NCBI GenBank assembly: GCA_936450465.1
Contig: OW388292.1
Coordinates: 6,219,756 to 6,283,755 of the forward strand
Length of the DNA: 64,000 nucleotides
Origin: Gibbula magus
Lineage: Eukaryota > Mollusca > Gastropoda > Trochida > Trochidae
Reading direction: 5' to 3'
Each line of letters starts with the position of its first letter. The stretch's first letter is position 1. This document shows, one piece after another, positions 1-13,412 of this stretch. Under the pieces are notes generated by a model. The model ran no database searches. It saw only the letters and a program-made list of their open reading frames with translations, and was not told the DNA's origin. The translations under genes were made by a program, and so were the position numbers.

Positions 1-480
1 CCGTCAGTCTTGATAGGTAATAAATTGAGTGGTAACGGGTTTGGAATAGATTTCTGTTATCGAAACATCCAAATTTGAAATCAAGTCAAACAATCCTCAC
101 GCGCTAGGCCCCTGTTTTATTGTACAGCTTATGGAGGCAGCGAAACGGCTCGGGAAACCTTAGCGACATGCTTATCTCCTTGATGTATGTTAGTATCATC
201 AGTTTGCACCCAGGTAGTGAAACCCAACATGAGGAGGAATTACATTTCTGACCTCCTGATATTAATTACGCTCCCTATCTTTGCGTCTATATCCTTTGAC
301 GTTTTGACACGCTCGCTGCAAGTGTTCTTGGGTGTAAGATAAATTTCATTTGTTACGTAAGTTGTAATGCGAAACAATTCTAAATAGCAACTGCTCAAAA
401 TGTGACAAATTAAAATGATGAAAGTTTTTTTTTTAAATGTGATAATAATATTTTAATATGATATGAGGGTGTAGCATCAT
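1..480. other. Unassigned sequence left of the satellite
   Basis: No convincing exon, RNA gene or mobile element was seen. Composition is mixed and open frames are short and unlike any family I recognise. AT content rises towards the 31-bp array that begins around 481. Confidence 0.5.
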
Positions 481-1035
481 ATCGGGAAAATGATAGCGTT
501 TGTCTAAATGATATGGAAAAATGATAGCGTTTGTCTAAATGATATGGAAAAATGATAGCGTTTGTCTAAATGATATGGAAAAATGATAGCGTTTGTCTAA
601 ATGATATGGAAAAATGATAGCGTTTGTCTAAATGATATGGAAAAATTATATAGCGTTTGTCTGAATGATATGGAAAAATGATAGCGTTTGTCTAAATGAT
701 ATGGAAAAATGATAGCGTTTGTCTAAATGATATGGAAAAATGATAGCGTTTGTCTAAATGATATGGTATAATGGTAGTGTTTTTCTAAATGATATGGTAT
801 AATGGTAGGTGTATGTCATAATGATATGGTATGATTAAAGGTGTACGTCATAATGATATCGTATGATGGTAGGTGTATGTCATAATGACATTGAATATAG
901 GATGGGTATACCATAATGATATGTAAAACGGTTGAGTGTGTCATAGTGATGGTGTAGGGTCAGGTATGCAATACTGATATGATATAATGAACGGATATGT
1001 CATAATTACATGGTATAACGGTAGAGTGCATCAAG
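481..1035. repeat. 31-bp tandem array A (satellite-like)
   Basis: About ten near-identical 31-bp units, each with an ATGATATGG core followed by GATAGCGTTTGTCT, run from 481 to about 770. The period was measured directly from successive TAGCGT positions (494, 525). From about 770 to 1035 the units degenerate into a TCATAATGATATGGTATAATGG form. That form is the bridge to array B, so both arrays appear to come from one 31-bp family. Confidence 0.95.
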
Positions 1036-1663
1036 GGGCAAGATCTTTCAATTCAACGACTGAAACAGGATGAACCATGTCTCTAAACAAAAGTTAATGT
1101 GTAACTTCTGAAACATCTCTTTATGTTTCTGAGAAACACAGCTTTTGAAAAATCGTCGTTTTGAAATCTCCTTAATCAGGCGAGATAAGAGTGCATGGTT
1201 AAAGCCCGAGAAAGTCACATTTAAGAAAATGAGGTTAAAAAATTGTGTCATCCCTTAATAAGCATGGTTGAATGATCACATGAATGTGGCTCTCCCGGCA
1301 TGGACATGACAACTAACCCATGTTTCCGTATTTTACAATCTGAGTAGGCCATTCGGGGCTTTCCTGGGGAGGCACCTCAGACAGCAACGATGTGCGTCAT
1401 CTATTTAAAGTTCAAGAAAGTACATTATGCGGACAGCATCTTGTACTAATATAATTTCCAAATTTCATAAAATTTCACGTTAAATACCAAACATTATGTT
1501 TAAAGAACAGATATATAAAATATTTAGTATCATACTCTCATAAATGAAACTTTTAATATCTATTTACGAGATATAATCTCATCACAGACATTCAAAATCG
1601 ACTTCATCCGGCAGAAATCATTTATGTTTGACTCTGTTAGAAAATGTTATCGTTTCTTTTGTC
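1036..1663. other. Unique spacer between two satellite blocks
   Basis: Non-repetitive, AT-rich sequence separates array A from array B. The largest open frame is about 67 codons on the minus strand, with no recognisable domain and no splice-site context. I see no gene here. It may be an insertion into a once continuous 31-bp array. Confidence 0.5.
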
Positions 1664-4065
1664 CCTCGATGTATATCATAACGATATAGTATAACGGAAG
1701 AGAACATCGTAATGATATAGTATAACGGAAGAGAATATCATAATGATATAGTATAACGGAAGATAACATCATAACGATATTGTATAACGGTAGAGAATAT
1801 CATATGGATATAGTATAACGGTAGAGAACACATAATGATATAGTATAACGGTAGAGAACATCATAATGACATAGTATAACGGTAGAGAATATCATAATGA
1901 TATAGTATAACGGTAGAGAATATCATAAGGATATAGTATAACGGTAGAGAATATCATATGGATATAGTATAACGGTAGAGAACACATAATGATATAGTAT
2001 AACGGTAGAGAATATCATAAGGATATAGTATAACGGTAGAGAATATCATAATGATATAGTATAACGGTAGAGAACACATAATGATATAGTATAACGGTAG
2101 AGAATATCATAAGGATATCGTATAACGGTAGAGAATATCATAATGATATAGTATAACGGTAGAGAATATCATAAGGATATAGTATAACGGAAGAGAACAT
2201 CATAATGATATAGTATAACGGTAGAGAATATCATAATGATATTTAACGGAAGAGAACATCATAATGATATAGCGTAACGGCAGAGAATATCATAATGATA
2301 CTGTATAACGGTAGATAATATCATAAGGATATAGTATAACGGAAGAGAACATCATAACGATATAGTATAACGGTAGATAATATCATAACGATATAGTATA
2401 ACGGAAGAGAACATCATAACGATATAGTATAACGGTAGAGAACATCATAACGATATAGTATAACGGTAGATAATATCATAAGGATATAGTATAACGGAAG
2501 AGAACATCATAACGATATAGTATAACGGTAGAGAACATCATAACGATATAGTATAACGGTAGATAATATCATAAGGATATAGTATAACGGAAGAGAACAT
2601 CATAACGATATAGTATAACGGTAGAGAACATCATAACGATATAGTATAACGGTAGATAATATCATAAGGATATAGTATAACGGTAGAGAACATCATAACG
2701 ATATAGTATAACGGTAGAGAACATCATAACGATATAGTATAACGGTAGATAATATCATAAGGATATAGTATAACGGTAGAGAACATCATAACGATATAGT
2801 ATAACGGTAGAGAACATCATAACGATATAGTATAACGGTAGATAATATCATAAGGATATAGTATAACGGTAGAGAACATCATAACGATATAGTATAACGG
2901 TAGAGAACACATAACGATATAGTATAACGGTAGATAATATCATAAGGATATAGTATAACGGTAGAGAACACATAAGGATATAGTATAACGGTAGAGAACA
3001 CATAACGATATAGTATAACGGTAGATAATATCATAACGATATAGTATAACGGTAGATAACATCATAACGATATAGTATAACGGTAGATAACATCATAACG
3101 ATATAGTATAACGGTAGATAACATCATAACGATATAGTATAACGGTAGATAACATCATAACGATATAGTATAACGGTAGATAACATCATAACGATATAGT
3201 ATAACGGTAGATAACATCATAACGATATAGTATAACGGTAGATAACATCATAACGATATAGTATAACGGTAGATAACATCATAACGATATAGTATAACGG
3301 TAGATAACATCATAATATGACATAATGGTAGCGATATGATATAACAGTAAAGTATACAATAACGATATAGTATAACGGTAGATAACATCATAACGATATA
3401 GTATAACGGTAGATAACATCATAACGATATAGTATAACGGTAGATAACATCATAACGATATAGTATAACGGTAGATAATATCATAACGATATAGTATAAC
3501 GGTAGAGAACACATAACGATATAGTATAACGGTAGAGAACACATAACGATATAGTATAACGGTAGAGAACACATAACGATATAGTATAACGGTAGATAAC
3601 ATCATAACGATATAGTATAACGGTAGATAACATCATAATATGACATAATGGTAGCGATATGATATAACAGTAAAGTATACAATAACGATACATATAGTAT
3701 AACGGTAGAGAGTATTATAATGATATAATATAACGGTAGAGAATACCATAATGATACAATATAGTGGTAGCGTATATCATCATATATCATATCATAATGG
3801 TAGGGTAGGTCATAATGATATGGTATAATGGTAGGGTAGGTCATAATGATATTATACAATGGTAGTGTATATCATAATGATATGATATAATGGTAGTGTA
3901 TATCATAATGATACGACATAATGGTAGGGTAGGTCATAATGTTATGGTATAATGGTAGGGTATGTCGTAATGTTATGGTATAATGATAGGGTAGGTCATA
4001 ATGATATACCTGTAGTACCACGGTAGGGTAAGCTGGGAGTATATGGGTATGTTGCAATGATATGG
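1664..4065. repeat. 31-bp tandem array B (~2.4 kb satellite)
   Basis: Roughly 75 units of a 31-bp repeat built on CATAACGATATAGTATAACGG, with alternating tails GTAGAGAA, GTAGATAA and GGAAGAGAA. Between 3040 and 3310 the units are almost perfectly homogeneous. A distinctive non-consensus block (CATAATATGACATAATGG...) occurs at 3311 and again at 3634, 323 bp apart, showing a segmental duplication inside the array. From 3700 to 4065 units decay into a TAATGGTAGGGTAGGTCATAAT form resembling the end of array A. Minus-strand open frames rich in Tyr, Ile and Leu across this region are artefacts of the repeat. Confidence 0.95.
2471..2966. repeat. 93-bp higher-order repeat inside array B
   Basis: The marker TAATATCATAAGG recurs at 2471, 2564, 2657, 2750, 2843 and 2935, i.e. 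every 93 bp (92 for the last). Each interval holds three 31-bp monomers: one TAATATCATAAGG type and two GAACATCATAACG types. This is a three-monomer higher-order repeat, homogenised as a unit. Confidence 0.9.
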
Positions 4066-5700
4066 TTTAAAGACAGGACAGTGTATAATATTATGGTATA
4101 ATGATATGATATAATATATGGTACAACTGAAACTATACTGTATAATTGTAGATAATATTATATGATCATCTGGTATGATATTGTATAATGATATGGTTTA
4201 CGATACTATATAGAGTTGTGTGGTATCATGGTACGGCTTATTGTATTGGATAATGATAAATTATAATTAATGATTTATGAGATGATTGTATGGTATTTAA
4301 TACAATACATGTATGATATATAGCATTCCGTTGGAATGACAATGTAAGCTTTCTGGAGATCGCAAATGCCAATTTCCGATTGGTTTATGTAAAACAATTA
4401 CGTTATATAGATCTACCAACATTAATTTGTGTCCAAATTCTATCTTCAAGCTGCTTTAAAAGTAATTTTCTGAGACGCTTTCTCCAGATAGTTGCAGGCA
4501 AGCTTGAAGTTACAAAACTATAAACACATTAAACGTCATAATGAAACTCCAATTTACAGAGACGCGAGAAATATATCACCTATTTAGCGTAACAACAATC
4601 TGACACACAAACAGAAGAGAATTACGAAATATCTCCACGACACAGGATCTGATTGTTTCTCTTCAGCAGTGGGCATAAAACAAATACCACAACACAGAAA
4701 GTGGGCAGTTCCCTAGAGTCGAGTCAATCTGCAGAAATCCGACACCTGCGCGTTAACTCACGTTCCCCCCAATAAAGCGCGTCCCCCTTTTGTCCCCCGC
4801 GTTACGTGTCCCTCCCCTGGATTACGAGGGATCTCCCTCTGTTACGGCGGCTTGTAGTTCGGGTATAATTACACAAGGTGTTAGGTGCCTCTCTGACAAA
4901 CGAGGATACAAGTAGATTTGGACTTAAAGGGGAGGTACAATTCAAAGTTGAAATTAAAGGCTCTTCTATGGCTCTTGAATTGCGCTCTTAATTCCACCAG
5001 GGTTAAAAGATACCATTTGAGTTCATTTCGTGGGTCACGGCTCCTGGGTTATTGGTTTCCATGACAATGGGAGGTGCAGGTGGGATGAGGTAATACGTTA
5101 TATGGAAACAAAATGAAGAATTGATTTGGGTAAATACTTTCAATTTAACGCATGGCGCGTTTAACGATTTATTGTCTTCGGTGCCCATCAGTACAGCTCT
5201 ATTTGAATCGTGAATCGTTTAGATTCCAACATAACGAAAACCATTGTATACATCGTGCATGAACAAGAGCAAAACGTTGCTTATTTCGATAACGCTTTTA
5301 ATAACTATAACTTGCAAAGATTTGTTTTGCTTATATATTCATACTGTGGAATTGCATCAAAGTAAGATTGAAGGACAATGTATAAAGTTAAAATTATAAG
5401 AATTCTTATCAGGAAAATGTTTGAGCTTCCAGCAAAACAATCGTCATAACATAACGTCATGGTGTCAAGACACGCCAAGGAAACTACACTGAGCTCAGAG
5501 AGTGACTATCTTCTGATGATCGTCACCTGGAACTCTCTTCTATGTCCTGTTCAGGAAATGATCGAGTAGACGTTACCAGAGTTAGGATCAAGCGTTGGCA
5601 TTTATTCAAATTCAAATTCAAATACACACTGGTAGGCCAAATGATGCCAATAATATACATGTATATTTGATGAATATTTGAATATCGCATTGCAATTGCA
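4066..5700. other. Intergenic sequence, no gene seen
   Basis: AT-rich decayed TATA/ATGATAT sequence to about 4330, then unique DNA. A short C- and CpG-richer patch lies at about 4740-4860 (several CCCCC runs, GCGCG). Open frames are 61-95 codons with no family resemblance. No tRNA or rRNA features were noticed. Confidence 0.5.
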
Positions 5701-5708
5701 CCAAATGC

Positions 5709-5985
5709 GCCATAACGTGAAGCACAACATCTTGATATAGCCATCATAACGTGAAGCATGTCAGAAGATATCGTAATGTGAAGCACTTCGATCATCACGA
5801 TGTAGAGCATTATATATATATATATATAATGTGAAGCATTTCGATCATCAAGATTTAGCCCATTGTATTGTGAAGCATTTCGATCAACAATATGTAGCCA
5901 TCATAATGTGAAGCATTTCGATCATCATGTAGCCATCATAATGTGAAGCATTTCGATCATCATGTAGCCATCATAATGTGATGTA
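5709..5985. repeat. 35-bp tandem repeat with an (AT)n run
   Basis: Six to seven degenerate units contain GTGAAGCATTTCGATCATCA and GTAGCCATCATAAT. The last units start GTGAAG at 5908 and 5943, giving a 35-bp period. An (AT)n microsatellite at 5811-5828 interrupts the array. Confidence 0.85.
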
Positions 5986-8082
5986 TGTACCGATCGTATG
6001 AAAAACATTAACAGCTTGTCTTCTTGAAAAATACCGAAAGTGACGGCCTGACAAGGCAAGTAGAAAACAATATGATAAATATCTAATTTTCACAACTATT
6101 TAATGAGAGTCACAGCTATAAGTACGGGGAGGACGTTTCAAATTAATACAACCTCAATACGACATGCGCATTGACCGGAAATGGTTGACGCCCTCTATCG
6201 GCGGAATGGAACAATATGAGCCATCTGTGACATGTATATCTATGAGAGAGGAATTCTCGCCACATATTGTCCTTTGTTCCACGCTTCATGCTTTGCACGT
6301 GCTGCACCGAGAAATGAGCTTTAGATGGAAGATTTACTGCCTCTAACACAGTAGTTTAGATTCAATATTGACTAGAAGCGAGTCAACAAGTTACAGAAGG
6401 TATCAAACCTTTACAAAGCGTCCGGGATCGATGCGTTAATGTACCTGCTATCCTGCCCATTATGATGACTTTCAGAATCAAAACGTTGAATATCAAATCT
6501 GGTCTCATTTTGAACTGCTGGGGTCGATCAATGACATCCCATGTAATGGTTCGATTAGGACACTTCTCCACATGTCACCCGCTCGCCCTGCATTCATCAG
6601 TCAGCCGCTCCATCTCAGCCTTTGAAGTTTCCTTGAAGCGACAAATAATAAATTTATTGCAGAAATTGTTTAGTCTAAAGTAAATGGGAATGTCAAGTAT
6701 AACTGAAGAAATATCTGCAGCCGGCGCGTAGCAGGTCATTAAATATCTGAAATATGAACGGGCAGTGATTTTGTTCTTTGTTAATCAAAACAATACATGA
6801 TGTGTATATATACTTAAAGATGCTACTTTTTAGATTAACAAATCAATGTAGTTGGCTTAAGTTAGATCTGATTATGAGGTTTGCTGTTATAATATGTGAA
6901 AAACGAAGACACCTTGTAGTACTTAACTTAATTATTTTACAATTTTGTTACAATAAACCATTGATAAAATATCCACAACCAATTAATTATAAGAATGTTC
7001 AATAATGTCTTGTCGTGCCGGAGCATAGCTTAAGTTCCACTCTCATATATTTGAGAATATCCCCTCGAACTTAGTGTCATCCTTTATAATGGAAGCTGTA
7101 AACGTCGGAAAAAGAAATATGATCGTTGGTAGTGATCTTGAATACACGGTAACCTATGAAATTGGAGAGAAAGAGAGAAAGCGGAGAGAGAATTGGTTGC
7201 AATACTGTCGTCCTAACATAGAACCATTGCAACATCAACAACTTGAATATCAATATAACGATTACGGTTGAATGAGTTAAAGGATATCAACTTGCCTGTG
7301 ACAGATCAAATGTTGACACGTGGGACCATTGGAGAGTATTAGTCTGCCATCCAGACCAGTGTATTAAATAATATCCAAAACGAGTCAATAATCGAAATAT
7401 ATATCAAAGCAAGCCTTGAAAGCTTAGAACTCGAGATCTTGAAATGAACCTTTTAATATATATTATTTTTCAATTCGGATATTTTCTAAAACTTGAATTC
7501 AACTATATGACTATATGTTAGTTTATGTACTTCTCTATTTTTTTTATTTTCTTCAATTTGGTCATTTTCTTAAATGCGAATTCAATACAGAGACGATTTG
7601 ATAGTTTATGTACTTCTCGACAGTCGGGGTTGGTATGGTTTCTACCTGAAGGTTAACGCTTTATTTAAGAAGCTTATGTGAACCAAACGACAAAAGGTGA
7701 TCCACACAAGCGAGCATGCAGTAAATCATGTTATGACATTGTTGGAACTGTTGGAACACGTTGGTTGTATAGACGTGGAGATTAAGATGTGTTTAATATG
7801 TGCTCTGTGTTTTGTATAGCACGATAGTGACGGTGTGATTTGGGTTTCTGTTGTCAAAGTCAAGTTATCACTCTGTGAAAGTATTATACATGTAGTCATA
7901 CTATAGCTTTACAAAGCATCAGATGCGTATGGAATAGGTTTAATTCGATGCAGGAATTTCGTCTATTAGTTTGACTCATCATGGTTAATGATTGTGACTA
8001 CATAATGCACACATATTGATAGGGTAGAAATAAGTCTCGCTTCTTGGAATTCACTGACAATTCTAAAACCACAGGCCTATTA
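5986..8082. other. Intergenic sequence, no gene seen
   Basis: Overlapping short open frames on both strands at 6140-6680 and 6780-7270 have no recognisable motif, splice context or conserved composition. I treat them as chance frames. No repeat arrays were seen. Confidence 0.5.
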
Positions 8083-8394
8083 TACTCATGGTAAAAAAAC
8101 ATCGCCTAATAGTTATAGGAATGAAATTTATATATAAACAACGTAACGTGTCAAGATCTCAAGACACAAGGAATGAACTCTTTTGACTAAATTTATTTTT
8201 TCTGATATTTCCCTTTCTTTGGTATTTTAAAGTACAAGTGGAGAAATAGCAAATGCCCAAGGACACTATTCACAAAAAGACATCCAGTTGTAACATGTTT
8301 TACCAAAAAATAATCGAAACTGACACGTTACGTTGTTTATATAGCATTTCATTCCTATAACTATTAGTGGTGTCAACCATTTTTACCATGAGTA
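8083..8394. mobile_element. 312-bp foldback/MITE-like element
   Basis: Long terminal inverted repeats are visible: the left arm starts TACTCATGGTAAAAA (8083) and reads through CTAATAGTTATAGGAATG and ACAACGTAACGTGTCA. The right arm (about 8309-8394) is its reverse complement with small indels, ending CCATGAGTA. Arms are about 72-85 bp with a ~150-bp AT-rich centre and no coding capacity. Flanks carry TA-rich sequence on both sides, consistent with a TA or TATA target duplication, though AT richness makes this weak. It fits a non-autonomous DNA transposon; the superfamily is not assigned. Confidence 0.8.
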
Positions 8395-11300
8395 TATAAA
8401 TAAGCATTCAATTTCCAAAGACTTTAATAATGTGTTTAGTCTTCTTTTGATATCACCAGTTTCCTGCTTTGACAGGTATGATGGTGATTTTTTATGTTTT
8501 ATATTGCGAAAGAGTTAATTACTCACAATGCCTATTTCGTTTACTTTCATGATTACACCTTACAGCAAACTTGACGACTTATTGAAGAGGCGCAGTTGCC
8601 TCCCAGGAAAGGAGTCCGAGTGGTAAATGGAGTTGGCAGTTCACAGAACTCTGCTAATGATCTTGCACTGCTCCACAATACACCGCTTAAACCATCATTA
8701 CATCATGTTGGCCTCGCCATGGAGCTAAACGATAAAGAAACGCGTGAGTGGAACGGGGTCGTCTTAACGACTTTATCAAGCATTGTCCGAAATCGGTGAC
8801 ATTTGACGACTCGCTTCATTACTTGTGAATTATTACATCAAGGGGGCGGATGTTGAGGCGAGGAGGCAAATGTGCTTACTCCATATCCGCAACACGATGG
8901 GATAATGGAGTTTTAGAATGCTCATGATTTTCTTAATTAATTATTAATCACCACACTTGATTTGGGATGCATACATGGGTTGTTGGTTGCATTGCAAGTT
9001 GAAGGTCAAGTGAATTCGCCCTACCCATCACCCCCTTGTCACTGCATTGTTCCCTTCCATCAATGGTGGAATGGTGAGAAGCAGACGACAATGAGGATTA
9101 TGGAAACACTTCCTCGCTAAGCGTCTGATTTTGAACCGATATGCTAATTTCTTCTATCTGCAAATATTGACCCCTGTCAGAAAATGTCGTAAATGTAATT
9201 TTGTAGTTATATTTAACACGTGGGCCGATTTAACAAGACGGGTCGGTGTCAGGCACGAGGCCATGTGACATTGACTTGCTTGCTTAGTGTACAAACCTCC
9301 CACCCTGGGTAGATTGAACTCACCGATCTTGCGTGAAAAGCGACGTGGTGATTTTGTAATAAAACAGATTACAAGTTAAAGACGCAGCCCGGAGTTGCGG
9401 ACTGCAGCGAGTCAATGGCACAGCCGACAGTCTCAATGCCACTTTGTTGGAGTCAATGGGGTTTCCTTTAGTCCGGGACCGGGGAACAAAGAGGCGAAAT
9501 CTGCGAGCAGCGAATCCGTAAATGATAGATGGCCGCTGTCAGTCTATTATATTCCCCATAATAAAATGTTCATCTGCTCTGAGAGAGCATTTCAAACGAC
9601 TTGAAACTGATTTGGAACTTTGACAGCGCTAGGGTTCCCATTACAATGGTCCGCGGCCGGAATAGACTGCTTTGGAAAAGGTCCCGACGACAAAATGACT
9701 CTAAACAGAGTTGCGGGGCTTCATTTGAAGGGGCCCCACTATATTCGTCAATATTCATGCGGAAAATTAAGAATCCCGGCCGGCGAGTGGAATATGAAAT
9801 GATTGGTTGATCAACTCCTATTGATGGCCTGGCCTAAATATGTTGACATAGGGCCTCAATACTCTCTTGATGTGAGTTTTATAGTCGGGACCCTCTACAA
9901 CTCTCGCATCTAAGTCGAAACTATTTGCTCTTTTGTACCCGGAGTCTTTGAGAAACAGAATTTATTAACATAAAATTTCCGCTAAGCGTTGGAAATGTTT
10001 CTCTTGTACGACCCCGATAAGCCCTCACCACGTGGTATTCAATGGCGCCCTTTGAGCGGGGTTCTATAGAGGCAGTTCAGTATTCATCAGAATTCAACTT
10101 TTCAGCTCGAACGATTCAAAGAAGATACTTTTATGTGTAATCTGGGATATTGTGAAGTGATTCTTCTTAAAATGTAGAATCACAAAAATGCAATTCCGTT
10201 GAAATTTATTAATAGATTCCCTTCCAACCTGGTGTGAATCTTGTTTATAGATGTATATGTGAAAGTTTTGAGAGTTTACACGAAGTTTGTTTTTATAACT
10301 TGTCTCATTACCAAGAGTTGGTGAATTAATTTCGACCCAACTTACTCAAGTTAACTTTGATAGAACCATACCGATCCTACACAACTTGTGATAGGCTCAT
10401 TCGTACCGCACCGTGAACCTACATGTTTTTAGGATTCACCACGAGTTGTGTATAAAGTCTAGGATTGTTTTAGCAAGTTTATACCTATCTGAATTGCAAA
10501 CCCAAGAAAGCATTAAGATAACGTAGTGTTTAAGAAAAAGAAACTTACTTCATTCTCTGATTTTGTTAAGGTTTTTAAAGAGAGGTTTCTATCGGGGTAT
10601 GTTTGTGGACACACTTTTCGTGATAAAACACGTATTACATATAACCAAAGACGTATATCACATCTAATTCCTTGATATAACATATATACATGTATTAGAT
10701 GAATCATATTACTGAGGGAAATATTTTGATGACTTTTTATTTAACAATTTGATATAGACTGGCGCACGTTCATTAAAAAATAAAAACTACCAGAGGTGAA
10801 GTCATTCATCGGCATACAAGGACATTGTTGACCAGTCTAATGATAAAGTATTTGTTACTTTATGGATATACTTTTATTTATAAATATTTTATAATTAAAC
10901 AATTGAAAAAATAATAAACAGTAATTGTTTTTTCTCACTTCAAGAAATGCACACAAAAAAAAGAGAAAGAAATGGCGGATATAGCCGATAGAACTCGCTG
11001 CCTCTGATGGTGACTGCAAATTAAAATACAACCATGTGAATTTAATAACCAGTCCACGTACATGTATATTCATTTATATGTATTGTCATGTTATTCTCGT
11101 TTCTCTTCCCAGTCGCATTTATTTCAGTATAATCTAACCTGTCAATATTTGGTCATGTTCTTTTCATAAAAAATGGTTTCGTATATTATGTACTGGGTGT
11201 TCTTTAGGAATTTTCAATCATTTCGAATAAATAAATGTCATGGATTAAATTGTTTAAATTGTTTAAAATAATACCACATTCCCAGAGTAATTTTCAGGAA

Positions 11301-13104
11301 CGTTTGAAATGTTCATGTTTTATTAGGAATAAAAACATCAAAAATTTGCAAATGGTTCATGGTGAAATCATAAAACTCCATGTGTGACACAGAGGTCGCA
11401 TATTCCACCTCAATCACTTGATAAATGTCTTTATCTCCTGCCACGTGTAACAGGTGCCCCTGACAGAAAACATCCGTCTAGTCGCCACCGATACTGCAGT
11501 TCGCTTTCGTCAATTGGTCATACGTTTTCATATAGATTGCGGTAACAAGATATGACAACCGTTTTCAAGGTTGTAAGCACATGCATGTTTTATTAATTAT
11601 TCGCACGATAATATTTATCTCATTTCATAAACATTTCATGACATCTTTGCTAATATTGTGTCGCTTCGATTTACATGCACGTAAAACGCAATTAATCTAC
11701 TATCAATATCTACAAAACGTAATACTAAACATATACAAGGGTCTCAATGACAACGGTTATTTTATAATTACATCAATTTCCCATTGTTTTTATATCAGTC
11801 GTTTATTTAGTGCAGAAAGGTTTACTGTGAGAAAACCTTACACCTAATTTGTTGGTTTAAAATTCAGAAAATAATGCGTAGATTATCGTGATATATCAAT
11901 ATATATATATATATATATAAGAAAATCGAAAGAGAAATAAAAAGATAATTCGATCTTTATTTGAAAATAGTTATGCACACACAATATTTGTTCACATCCA
12001 CGTTCAAAACACGAATACGTATGTGAATGTTCATGCGCGCGCAATACACGAATTCAAATGAAAAGAGGGATACATGGTTTTAGACAAATTACTTATAAGC
12101 AAGATCATCCTTGTTCAAATCCAAATGAAGAAAAATATTTCTTCCAGATGATTTACCCGCACTGACACATTGTTACAACAAACAGAAAACGACATGGCGT
12201 GTGTTAGTGTATGCTTTTAAAATCAGCTCCTCTCTAAAGAACCACCATGGGTTTGCAGTGTAGCAAAGTTACATGTCCTCATTATATCTTGGAATATACT
12301 TTTTTGAATTCAAATATGTAAAACAAAATTAAATTAAATTGCAATTCCATCTCCATATTTAGCCATGAAATCTTATGTTACACTCGGAGAGTTCTCCTTA
12401 TATTGAATGCAGCTATCCTTATGGCTTATTTTGAGAAACATGATAGATTCCAATGAAACTACGATCTATTAAAAAATAACATTTATGAATTAACAAATGT
12501 GAAAATGAATACAACATTTTAATAGAAAACTAGACAATGTAAAAAAACATGAAATTCATTCCAACCCCTTTTATTATGTGGACGGTGTGTGCACCACTAT
12601 CGATTCGTCTGCTATCAAACGCGGAAGTGAATCTAGGTTAGGGAATCCCTCCCTTCCCATAATGCCCACAGGGAAATCCCCGGAACGAGACCGAGGCCGG
12701 GCGACCACTAGAAGTTGGGAGTATCGAGTAGGTATACCCAATATCTATCTGTCAATATTCATTGTCATCGATCTAATATACATGATTATATGCCAATCAA
12801 TTATCGAGTCCACCTTTTATCCTCCTGAATATTCAGTTATTTTCTTGTTTTGTTGGCTTAAACTTGCAATTTTCGTCCAGTAATTATAGGTCATAGAGCA
12901 GCGCAACTGAGCGCGCTGGATTGTTTACAAACAGGAGTGAACCCAATCCGCGCTCATCCGCTTTCATCCAACTATTTGTCAAATCAATGGGTGTCGGGTT
13001 AGAAACCTAATCAAAGTAGATTTATGGGCAGGTATTATTTCCCATATTTAACTGCCCATTCCTTGTCTAGATGCAGTGTTATTTTCAATGTGTATTGCAA
13101 AGCG
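8395..13104. other. Intergenic sequence upstream of RNF220
   Basis: No exon was recognised. GC-richer islands sit at about 9380-9800 and 12570-12720, inside otherwise AT-rich DNA. They could be regulatory or untranslated exons of RNF220, but nothing proves it. An (AT)n run lies near 11895-11920. Open frames up to 101 codons (12578-12883) show no family resemblance. Confidence 0.45.
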
Positions 13105-13143
13105 ATTGGTGGGGTGTGACGTCACGGGGTTTCCCATATATGG
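13105..13143 (+). promoter_or_regulatory. Candidate RNF220 core promoter: CCAAT, CRE, CArG
   Basis: Within 39 bp there is an inverted CCAAT box (ATTGG, 13105-13109), a perfect palindromic CRE (TGACGTCA, 13117-13124) and a perfect CArG/SRF box (CCATATATGG, 13134-13143). No TATA box is obvious. The cluster ends 270 bp before the RNF220 start codon, an ordinary promoter-to-ATG distance if there is no upstream intron. The motif matches are read directly; promoter activity is inferred. Confidence 0.5.
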
Positions 13144-13169
13144 CAGCCCATTCATTGTGTCAAATGAGT

Positions 13170-13412
13170 TGTAGTGTAAGTGCTGGGACGACTCGGAGAG
13201 CCAGTCAGTGTGTGAGGTGAAGTCCTGTGACACACATGTAGTGAAACCTCTCCCATCATGATAAACCTGCCTCAATCTACTCATCCTTAGACTTGGCACA
13301 AAGTAGTGACAGTGGAATAACATTGATGTGACTTGCTTCTCTACTGGATTTATTTGTCAACAAACTTACTCAGAAGATCCTGAGAAATTATTTGATTTTT
13401 TTTCCATCTGAA
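13170..13412 (+). other. Probable RNF220 5' UTR
   Basis: Sequence between the candidate promoter and the first in-frame ATG. The transcription start is not determined. A T-run followed by CTTGCAG at about 13397-13429 could be a splice acceptor, in which case the 5' UTR would lie further upstream and translation would start at Met9 or Met29. Confidence 0.4.

Noticed and set aside
1664..4065. CRISPR-like regular array
   Set aside because: Eukaryotic context, contiguous 31-bp monomers with no unique spacers, and no cas genes.
6143..7271. Cluster of 60-75-codon frames on both strands
   Set aside because: No motif, no splice context, overlapping on opposite strands; expected by chance.
13392..13412. 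Upstream extension of the RNF220 frame to 13392
   Set aside because: The codon there is TTG, not ATG; the first in-frame ATG is 13413.
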